Assembly: GCF_026898155.1 (NCBI RefSeq)
Contig: NZ_CP114029.1
Coordinates: 2,398,001 to 2,462,000, forward strand
Direction of reading: 5' to 3'
From: Jiella pelagia
GTDB lineage: Bacteria > Pseudomonadota > Alphaproteobacteria > Rhizobiales > Rhizobiaceae
Length of the DNA: 64,000 nt
Under the pieces are notes generated by a model that was not told the origin of the DNA, did not search any database, and saw nothing but the letters and a program-made list of their open reading frames with translations. The position numbers and the translations under genes were made by a program. This document shows, piece by piece, positions 57,232 through 64,000 of this stretch (position 1 is its first letter; every line of letters begins with the position of its first letter).

Positions 57232-58167
57232 CTATTCCCATTCGAGTTCGGCATAGGCAGCGGTGGCGTTGCGAGGATTGTAGTCCTCGAACAATTGCCA
57301 CTTCTCCTTTTCGCCGGCGGCAGCATCGGGAACGGCATCGGAGAGGGGAATGCCGGCCTCAATCGCGTTGCGGATGTCGGCGGCAAGGGTTTCGAGATAG
57401 CGGCGTTGCGGCTCGATCGCCGCCGGCCAGGGCGCGCTGACCGGACCGTGACCCGGCACCACCCGCTCCGCCGGGATGGCCTTTAGCTCCGGGATCTGCG
57501 CCAGCCAGCCCTTGAGGCTGCCGTCGAGCACCGGGCAATGCTGCATGAAGACGAGATCGCCGGCAAAGAGCGTCTTCGTCTTCTCGTCGAAGACCGTCAG
57601 GTCGTTGTCGGTATGGGCGGTGGCCCAGGCCTTCACGACGATGCTGCGCCCGCCGAGATCGATCCGCCGCTCGCCGTCGACGGTCTCGTCCGGCAGCGTG
57701 ATCGAGACCTCGCCGGCCAACTCCGGCCCGATCTGCGCGGCCATCGACTGCTTGTAGAAGTCGGCCCGGGCAGCAAGGGCCGCGGGCAGGCGGCGGTGAC
57801 CGATGATCGTCGCGCCGGCGGTCTCGAACACCTGGTTGCCGAAGACGTGGTCGGGATGCATGTGGGTGTTGATCAGAAACCGGACCGGCTTGTCGGTCAG
57901 CCGGCGAATCGCTTCGAGCGCCCTTTGGCCGTCGGGCACGCTGCCGCCCGAATCGATCATCGCGACGGCGTCGTCGCCGACGACGAAGCCGATATTGGCG
58001 ATGGCGCCCTGGTTTTCCGGCGTCTCCTCGGCGACGAGGCCGTGGCGAACATAGACACCGGGCGCGATCTCTTCGAAGCTCGGCGTCGCTCTTGCCGGAT
58101 GCGGCATCAGCCACGCAAACCCGAGCATCGCCGCCAGCGCGGCACGGCAGACTGCAGCTCTCGTCAT
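57232..58167 (-). CDS. Metallo-beta-lactamase-fold hydrolase of the quinoprotein relay (SoxH-like)
   Basis: Periplasmic zinc hydrolase of 311 residues. Signal peptide about 1-27 (AAMLGFAWLMPHPARA-T). Metal motif NTHMHPDHVFGN (HxHxDH), a second His in AATAHTDND-like AWATAHTDND, Asp in FAGDLVFMQHCP and His in VVPGHGPV. It resembles the zinc metallohydrolases found next to the SoxYZ-like carrier in PQQ-dehydrogenase loci; both may take part in a periplasmic carrier cycle, perhaps removing a bound acyl or thiol group. That scheme is inference. I used ATG 58167 (MTRAAV) because the signal peptide starts there; the preceding bases code for an unlikely leader. Confidence 0.85.
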   Translation of the reverse strand: MTRAAVCRAALAAMLGFAWLMPHPARATPSFEEIAPGVYVRHGLVAEETPENQGAIANIGFVVGDDAVAMIDSGGSVPDGQRALEAIRRLTDKPVRFLINTHMHPDHVFGNQVFETAGATIIGHRRLPAALAARADFYKQSMAAQIGPELAGEVSITLPDETVDGERRIDLGGRSIVVKAWATAHTDNDLTVFDEKTKTLFAGDLVFMQHCPVLDGSLKGWLAQIPELKAIPAERVVPGHGPVSAPWPAAIEPQRRYLETLAADIRNAIEAGIPLSDAVPDAAAGEKEKWQLFEDYNPRNATAAYAELEWE

Positions 58168-58886
58168 TTTTTTCTTTCTGCTCGCATAGAAGCCATCCGA
58201 TGATCCTTGCCGATAGGCACAACATCCTGTGACGGAGCGTAGAGGAGCGAGGTTCTTCGACAAAACGAATTCGACTTGCTGCATGGCGATCCTTGGGCTC
58301 CTGCGGCATGATGACCGGGCGATTGCTGCAGCGCGATGTCAGTTGCCGCCGCAGAGGACCACGTCCGAACGGCAACATGAACTGCCGAAGGCCTGCGGTG
58401 AAACTGTTCCGCGCTGACGCCAAAGCGTAGTTTTCGAGCCGAAGACGGTTAATGACGTCGAAATATTCTTCATCCACGCAGAGTTGCCTCGAGTCGATGT
58501 CCCTGCACGCCAATAAACCGAGTGGAAAATCGCTCTTGGCGGGAATTTCACGACAGAAAGGCGATAGATGACCGAAGGGTATGTTAGGGAACAGAGGTTC
58601 TGGCGCCGCGTCATTGTGCGGTGCACAAAGAAAAACTGAAGATCCGTGCTTGCGCAGGAAAAATTCCCGCACTAGGGTGCCACCCATGGTTTCCGGCTTC
58701 AAGATCGGGGTGTTGGGAGCGCCCCGAATCTCGAAGGCCACTGGTAGGGTAAAGATCAACGGTGCCCACCAAGACCCCTATTGGAGGTCGTGACACGCTG
58801 CCGGAAGCCTTCCCCATTCATCGCTGGAATCGTGCCGGTGCCATCCGTGGTGCTGCGCGTGCATCAGTCCCATGGGAGGAGAATCC
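58168..58886. promoter_or_regulatory. 719-base divergent control region of the xox locus
   Basis: Lies between the divergent metallohydrolase and xoxF genes; no credible gene is seen on either strand. It must hold both promoters. A 10-base inverted pair GCGGGAATTT (58539-58548) and AAATTCCCGC (58661-58670) is a possible regulator site. Base composition is less GC-rich than the flanking genes in 58440-58680. The length is large for this compact genome. Confidence 0.5.
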
Positions 58887-60729
58887 ATGCTGAAGACCAT
58901 TACCAAGGCAGCGCTCGCTTCGAGCCTGCTCATCACGCTCGGCGGCGTTGCATCGGCCGAAAGCCTCGTCGAGATGCAGAAGAATGCGTCCGATTGGGTC
59001 ATGCCCACGGGCAACTTCGCCAATCATCGCTATTCCGAGGCTCGACAAGATCAACAAGGACAACGTCTCGAAGATGGTGCCGGCCTGGTCGTTCTCGACC
59101 GGCGTGTTGCGCGGCCATGAGGGCAATCCCCTGGTGATCGGCGACACGATGTACGTGCACACGCCGTTCCCGAACATCGTCTATGCGCTCGATCTCGCGG
59201 ACGAGGCGACGATCAAGTGGAAGTACGAGCCGAAGCAGGATCCGAACGTCATTCCGGTGATGTGCTGCGACACCGTCAACCGCGGCGTCGCCTATGCACC
59301 CGCAGAGGGCGATCGTCCGGCGATGGTCATCCTCGACCAGGCCGACACCACGCTGGTGGCGCTCAATGCCGAGACCGGCGAAGTCGTCTGGTCGGTGAAG
59401 AACGGCGACGCCTCCAAGGGCGAGACCGGCACGATGGCGCCGATGGTTGCCAAGGACAAGGTTCTCGTCGGCATCTCCGGCGGTGAATTCGGCGTCCGCG
59501 GCCGCATGACCGCCTACAATCTCGCCGACGGCACCGAGGCCTGGAAGGCCTGGTCGACCGGTCCGGACGACGAGATGCTCGTCAGCCCCGAAAACACCAT
59601 GGTGCTCGGCAAGCCGGTCGGTGCGGATTCGTCGCTGAAAAGCTGGGAAGGCGACCAGTGGCAGATCGGTGGCGGCACGACCTGGGGCTGGGTCTCCTAC
59701 GATCCCGATCTGAACATGGTCTATTACGGCACCGGCAACCCCTCGACCTGGAACCCGGCGCAGCGCCCGGGCGACAACAAGTGGTCGATGACCATCAATG
59801 CCCGCGACCTCGATACCGGTGAAGCCAAGTGGCTCTACCAGATGACCCCGCACGACGAGTGGGACTATGACGGCGTCAACGAGATGATCCTCGCCGACGT
59901 CAATGTCGACGGCCAGGACCACAAGGCCCTCGTGCACTTCGACCGCAACGGCTTCGCCTACACCATGGACCGCGAGAGCGGTGAGCTGCTCGTCGCCAAG
60001 AAGTACGATCCGGCGGTGAACTGGGCGACCGAAGTCGTCATGGACAAGAACTCCGACCAGTACGGCCGGCCCCAGGTCGTCGACCAGTACTCGACCGAGC
60101 ACAATGGCGAAGACGTCAACACCACCGGCGTATGCCCGGCGGCGCTCGGTACCAAGGATCAGCAGCCGGCAGCCTATTCGCCGGAGACCAAGCTGTTCTA
60201 CGTGCCGACCAACCACGTCTGCATGGACTACGAGCCGTTCCGCGTCGCCTACACCGCCGGCCAGCCCTATGTCGGCGCCACGCTGTCGATGTATCCGGCT
60301 CCGAACAGCCATGGCGGCATGGGCAACTTCATCGCCTGGGATGCCGGCAAGGGTGAGATCGTCTGGTCGCTGCCCGAGCAGTTCTCGGTGTGGTCGGGCG
60401 CTCTCGCCACCAAGGGCGGCGTCGTCTTCTACGGTACGCTCGAAGGCTTTCTGAAGGCCGTCGATGCCGATACCGGCGAGGAACTCTACAAGTACAAGAC
60501 CCCGTCGGGCATCATCGGCAACGTGATGACCTACGAGCAGGACGGCAAGCAGATGGTCGGCATCCTGTCGGGCATCGGCGGCTGGGCCGGCATCGGTCTC
60601 GCGGCTGGCCTCACCGATCCGAATGCCGGCCTCGGCGCGGTCGGCGGCTATGCCTCGCTGTCGAAGTACACTGCGCTCGGCGGTCAGCTGACGGTCTTCA
60701 CCGTCCCCGACCAGACCGCGGCGAAGTAA
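58887..60729 (+). CDS. xoxF: Lanthanide-dependent PQQ methanol dehydrogenase XoxF (one apparent frameshift)
   Basis: Periplasmic eight-bladed quinoprotein, 613 residues, oxidising methanol (and perhaps other alcohols). Signal peptide about 1-25 (GGVASA-ES). Adjacent cysteines VMCCDT (126-127) for the PQQ-facing disulfide ring; Glu200 (SGGEFGV) and Asn284 (GTGNPS) as metal ligands; catalytic Asp326 with Asp328 in DEWDYDG. The second Asp marks Ln-dependent XoxF; calcium-type MxaF has Ala there. The frame breaks at 59037-59043, GAGGCTC for GAG CTC (HRYSE-LDKINKD). ATG 58887 follows GGGAGGAGA. XoxG and XoxJ genes follow. Confidence 0.95.
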
Positions 60730-60753
60730 CAGCCAAGACGGCAGACTGAGAGG

Positions 60754-60783
60754 ACGAGCCCCGCGATCAGTCGCGGGGCTCGT
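60754..60783 (+). terminator. Terminator after xoxF
   Basis: Perfect 13-bp stem ACGAGCCCCGCGA (60754-60766) and TCGCGGGGCTCGT (60771-60783), loop TCAG, 24 bases after the xoxF stop; followed by TCATTGAGG and so a weak T-run. It may limit cytochrome expression relative to xoxF. The rest of the gap to 61039 shows no gene and could hold a second promoter. Confidence 0.85.
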
Positions 60784-61039
60784 TCATTGAGGAGGTCCCG
60801 CTTTTGGGACATATTCCCGATTTTACAAAGCCCTGTGCCTTTCGGCCTATGTCGAGGATTGCATTCGCGAATTGATCGCACCGGCGATGAAGCCATCTTA
60901 ACCGGTTCGATGGCAGCTGTAGGAACCCACCGGTTGCTGCAACGAGAGGCGGCGCCACCCGTGAGACGACGGTGGCGAGCCGGGCAGCAGGCGGGCCGAG
61001 AAGACGATGCGCGAGTCGCGCCAGTATTTGAGGACATGC

Positions 61040-61859
61040 ATGACGACCAAGATGACTGTACTTGCCGGCGCCCTGGTGCTTTCGGTTTCAGGTCTTGCCT
61101 TCGCGCAGAATTCCGGAACCACCATCGTGCCGCAAGGCCAGAGCGTGCCGGGCCAGGCGGCGGGCGGAGCGGCCGCGGCTGCGGCGACCAGCGGCGGAGC
61201 GGAGGCGGCGCAGAGCGAGGGCAACGGTGCGACTGGCAGCGAAGGCCAGGCGGCGGCCAGCGGCGCGAGCGAGAGCCAGCCAGCGGCAGGCAGTGCCGGC
61301 GAAAGCCAGGCAGCGGCCAGCGGCGAAGCGGCCACCACGCCTGTCTCGAGCGACGCCCAGATGGCCGATGCAGAGCACATGAAGCCGGACGCCCATCCTT
61401 CCATGGATACGGCCACTGAAGGCAATCAGCCGACCGAGGGCGATCTCGGCAAATATGCCGACCCGAACGGTAACCCGACCTATCTCGTCGACGCCGACGG
61501 CAAGGTCGACTGGTACACCTGGCGCGGCTACAAGAAGTACATGGCCAACTGCATGCAGTGCCACGGTCCCGACGGTCTCGGCTCGTCCTTCGCACCGAAC
61601 CTCGTCGACCAGTTGCAGGATCTCAGCTACTACGACTTCGCCGGGATCATCGTCAGCGGCCAGCAGAACGTCTGGAGCCTCCAGCGGCAATTCGATCATG
61701 CCCGCCTGGGGCGAAGATCCGAACGTCATGTGCTCCATGGACGCGATCTACATCTACCTGCGCGCCCGCGCCGACGGCGTCGTCGGTCGTGGCGAGCCCA
61801 AGCGCATCGCCAACAACAAGGCCGCGCAGGACGAGGAATACAGCTGCCTGGGATTCTGA
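61040..61859 (+). CDS. xoxG: Cytochrome c of the methanol dehydrogenase system, XoxG-like (one apparent frameshift)
   Basis: Periplasmic electron acceptor for XoxF, 272 residues. Signal peptide about 1-22 (VSGLAFA-QN). A long Ala/Gly/Ser/Glu/Gln stretch occupies about 30-130, with near-repeats of SESQPAAG and ESQAAASG. The heme domain (about 135-272) has one CMQCH site (171-175), NVWSSSGNSIMPAW with the axial Met, and MCSMDAIYIYLRARADG. The frame breaks at 61675-61681, GAGCCTC; the expected GAGCTC spans TGG AGC TCC (Trp-Ser-Ser), restoring NVWSSSGNS. The linker is long compared with usual XoxG proteins (about 170-200 residues). Its stop is 2 bases before the next ATG. Confidence 0.88.
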
Positions 61860-61861
61860 TC

Positions 61862-62752
61862 ATGACGCACCGCACCAGCCTGAAGACAATCCTCTCCGGC
61901 TTCGCCGTCCTCGCCGCGCTTTCCAGCGCGGCGGTGGCGCAGGTCGATCGCGAATTCGGCGGCGAGATCGAACTCGTCGACCCGGATGTGTTGCGGGTCT
62001 GCGCCGACCCCAACAACATGCCGTTCTCGGACGAGGCGGGCGAGGGCTTCGAACAGGCGGTCGCCGAGTTTCTGGCCAAGAAGCTCGGTCGCAGCGAGGT
62101 GACCTACAGCTATTTTCCACAGGCCACCGGCTTCGTGCGGATGACGCTCGGCTCGAATCTCTGCGACGTCATCATGAGCTACCCGCAGGGGGACGAGCTC
62201 GTCCAGAACACCAACGCCTGGTATCGCACGGCCTATTCGCTGGTCTATCCGAAGGGCAGCGATCTCGACGGCGTGACGGTCCTCGAAGATCCCAAACTGA
62301 AGGGCAAGCGGATCGGCGTCGTCGCCGGCACGCCGCCCGCCACCTACATCGCCAAGGCCGGCCTGATGGGCAAGGCCAAGCCCTATCAGCTGATGGTCGA
62401 CACGCGGGTTGAGAATTCGGCCAAGTCGATGATCGACGATCTCGTCGCGGGCGAGATCGACGCCGCCGTGCTGTGGGGGCCGCTGGCCGGACATTACGCC
62501 AAGCAGGCGGACGAGGACTTCACCGTGGTGCCGCTCACCCACGAGGGCAAGGGCCCGGCGATGACCTTCCGCATCACCATGGGCGTGCGCCCGGCCGACC
62601 AGGAATGGAAGCGCACGCTGAACCGCGTGATCGCCGCCAATCAGGGCGAGATCAACGACATCCTCCTCTCCTACGGCGTCCCGCTCCTCGACGAGCAGGA
62701 TCGCCCGATCGCGCCGTCCGGGAAGGCCGAGGCCGGCGTCCCGAAGGGCTGA
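61862..62752 (+). CDS. xoxJ: Periplasmic solute-binding-like protein XoxJ/MxaJ type
   Basis: Family 3 solute-binding fold of 296 residues, as in the MxaJ and XoxJ helpers of methanol dehydrogenase. Signal peptide about 1-26 (SSAAVA-QV). Marks: LRVCADPNNMPFSDEAGEGFEQAVAEFLAKKLGR (near 50), CDVIMSYPQGDELVQNT, GKRIGVVAGTPPATYI and VLWGPLAGHYAK. XoxJ is thought to interact with XoxF maturation. The intact GAGCTC at 62195-62200 (GDELVQN) leaves this gene unbroken, one of just two such sites seen. Starts 2 bases after the cytochrome stop. Confidence 0.88.
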   Translation: MTHRTSLKTILSGFAVLAALSSAAVAQVDREFGGEIELVDPDVLRVCADPNNMPFSDEAGEGFEQAVAEFLAKKLGRSEVTYSYFPQATGFVRMTLGSNLCDVIMSYPQGDELVQNTNAWYRTAYSLVYPKGSDLDGVTVLEDPKLKGKRIGVVAGTPPATYIAKAGLMGKAKPYQLMVDTRVENSAKSMIDDLVAGEIDAAVLWGPLAGHYAKQADEDFTVVPLTHEGKGPAMTFRITMGVRPADQEWKRTLNRVIAANQGEINDILLSYGVPLLDEQDRPIAPSGKAEAGVPKG

Positions 62753-62789
62753 TATGGTGGCCGCCGGGCTCAACGAGGGGGAGCATCTG

Positions 62790-63524
62790 ATGGCAGATCA
62801 AGCCGGTGTTCCGGAGCGTGGCGGATGCCCGCTCGCACCGCTCGGAGATTTGCCGGATGCTGCGACGACGGGACCCGGCGTCGTTCGCGCGTTTTCGCAC
62901 CCTTGGCGCCGCGCGTCCCGGCTGCGCCGGATCGGATTGAGCGCGCTTTCGGCCGGCATGCTGCTTGGCGCATCGATCGCCGGGCCGATCGCTCCGGGTG
63001 CGGCTCTTGCCGACGAAACCACCGAAAGCCGGCCAGGTGCGGTGCCCGAACCGGAGGGCTACCGGATGGACGGCTATCGTTCGCCCGTCCCGGCGACGCT
63101 GGCCGGTGGGACGGTGGTCGACACTCCCGAGGCCGTCCGCCTGCACGAACAAGGGGCGCCCTTCATCGACGTCCTGCCCCGAGTGCCGCGGCCGAAGGGC
63201 CTGCCCGAGGGGACCATCTGGCGGCCGGAGCAGCGCCACGACATCCCCGGCTCGATCTGGCTCGTCGACACCGGCTACGGCGAGCTGGCGCCGGTCATGG
63301 AACGCTATTTCCTTGCCGGCCTCGCCGAGGCGTCGCAGGGCGACAAAGCCGCCCCGATCGTGTTTTACTGCAAGCGCGACTGCTGGATGAGCTACAACGC
63401 CGCCAAGCGGGCCATCGCCGCCGGCTATTCCTCGGTCTACTGGTATCCGGACGGAACCGACGGCTGGGCCGAAGCCGGCCGGCCGCTGGAAAAGCGCGAG
63501 CCGCAGCCCCGGCCGGACGAGTAG
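62790..63524 (+). CDS. Rhodanese-like PQQ-locus protein with CxxxCW motif
   Basis: The 244-residue product has a basic N-terminal segment, a membrane or signal helix (about 51-75), and a rhodanese-like domain: GTVVDTPEAVRLHEQGAPFIDVLP (strand-helix), WRPEQRHDIPGSIWLVDTGYG, and the active-site motif FYCKRDCWMSYNAAKRA (CKRDCW). This matches the family known as PQQ-dependent catabolism-associated CXXCW motif protein. It probably acts in thiol or disulfide handling in the periplasm. I chose ATG 62790 with GAGGGGGAG upstream; an ATG at 62754 precedes it in frame. The product may be held at the membrane. Confidence 0.8.
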   Translation: MADQAGVPERGGCPLAPLGDLPDAATTGPGVVRAFSHPWRRASRLRRIGLSALSAGMLLGASIAGPIAPGAALADETTESRPGAVPEPEGYRMDGYRSPVPATLAGGTVVDTPEAVRLHEQGAPFIDVLPRVPRPKGLPEGTIWRPEQRHDIPGSIWLVDTGYGELAPVMERYFLAGLAEASQGDKAAPIVFYCKRDCWMSYNAAKRAIAAGYSSVYWYPDGTDGWAEAGRPLEKREPQPRPDE

Positions 63525-63612
63525 CGGGCGTCACATTGCCGAGACCGTGATTTGCGCCGCAGCGCCGATTCCGTACCCTCCTGCAGGAAGGCGCGATTTA
63601 AGTGGAGACGGG

Positions 63613-64000
63613 ATGATGGACACAAAGGCCGGATGGCTGCGAGTTGCCGCAGCGGGTGTGGCGATGGCCGTTTCTCTAGCCGCGTTCCAGGCGCAGGCGG
63701 GCGAGCGCATGACGGTCTTCGCCTCACCCGATTGCGGCTGCTGCGCTGCATGGGCCCGTCATGTCGAGGATGCCGGTTTCGACGTCACGGTCCGGCATCT
63801 CGCCATGGCCGACCTTCATGCCAGGAAACGGGCGGCGGGCATTTCCCCCTCCCAGGCCTCCTGCCACACCGCCCTGGTCGGTGGCTATGCGATCGAGGGA
63901 CATGTTCCCGCCAACGAGATCCTGAAGCTTCTTCAAGACGCGCCGGAAGCGATCGGCCTTTCCGTTCCGGGCATGCCGGCCGATGCCCCGGGCATGGGAT
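63613..64000 (+). CDS. DUF411 family protein, 3' end beyond window
   Basis: The gene runs past the window edge; about 129 codons are visible from ATG 63613 (or 63616). Signal peptide about 1-29 (AFQAQA-GE). The domain begins MTVFASPDCGCCAAWARHVE with a CxCC-type metal motif (DCGCC), then SCHTALVGGYAIEGHVPA, which fits DUF411 proteins often found with copper or metal handling genes. In this locus it may serve copper or cytochrome maturation; that is inference. The visible end (PGMPADAPGMG) is the usual C-terminal part, so little is missing. Confidence 0.85.
   Translation, partial: MMDTKAGWLRVAAAGVAMAVSLAAFQAQAGERMTVFASPDCGCCAAWARHVEDAGFDVTVRHLAMADLHARKRAAGISPSQASCHTALVGGYAIEGHVPANEILKLLQDAPEAIGLSVPGMPADAPGMG

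Overview
The window looks like chromosomal DNA of a high-GC alphaproteobacterium of the order Hyphomicrobiales (Rhizobiales). The support is a phoR-pstSCAB-phoU-phoB operon of rhizobial layout, an mtgA-rpmF neighbourhood, a rhizobial-type intergenic palindrome at 41162-41208, and a lanthanide-type methanol dehydrogenase locus. Family or genus cannot be fixed from this window.

Layout. 1-7293 (minus strand) is the phosphate-starvation operon, transcribed phoR, pstS, pstC, pstA, pstB, phoU, phoB, with a Pho-box-like site before pstS. 7347-12310 holds a membrane protein of unknown role, a GH15 glucoamylase-type hydrolase and two short-chain dehydrogenases. 12487-16571 holds a GGDEF-EAL protein, a polyprenyl diphosphate synthase, mtgA and rpmF. 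16727-31139 is a surface-glycan region: a CmcI-type protein, two FkbM methyltransferases, an epimerase, a radical SAM/SPASM protein, glycosyltransferases, a C-methyltransferase-like protein, CDP-glucose genes (rfbF, rfbG), a 3,5-epimerase, an OGT-like TPR glycosyltransferase and a DapA-family aldolase. 31584-45229 is a chemotaxis island: an HD-GYP regulator, STAS protein, cheY, cheA, cheW, two receptors, a second cheW, cheR, cheB and an unrecognised 581-residue protein with two diverged receptor-hairpin-like segments. 45310-46919 has tRNA-Ala(CGC) and small conserved genes. 47009-50853 is the Ku/LigD end-joining pair, followed by two acyl-CoA dehydrogenases. 53591-64000 is a periplasmic, PQQ-dependent alcohol-oxidation locus: an MxaD-like SRPBCC protein, a beta-propeller, a small Cys protein, a SoxYZ-like carrier, a metallo-beta-lactamase-fold hydrolase, xoxF, xoxG, a XoxJ-like binding protein, a rhodanese-like CxxxCW protein and a DUF411 protein that runs off the end.

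The strongest whole-window signal concerns the sequence itself. Fifteen otherwise normal genes are broken by 18 single-base insertions, and every one falls in the middle of what should be the palindrome GAGCTC (read as GAGGCTC, GAGCCTC or GAGACTC). I found only two intact GAGCTC sites by eye. This occurs on both strands and in more than one codon phase, so it is best explained as a motif-specific consensus error, probably caused by base modification at GAGCTC, and not as real gene decay. Two further breaks lie in a CT repeat (phoR) and a G homopolymer (the TPR glycosyltransferase). The affected genes are therefore annotated as whole CDSs, with the break positions given.
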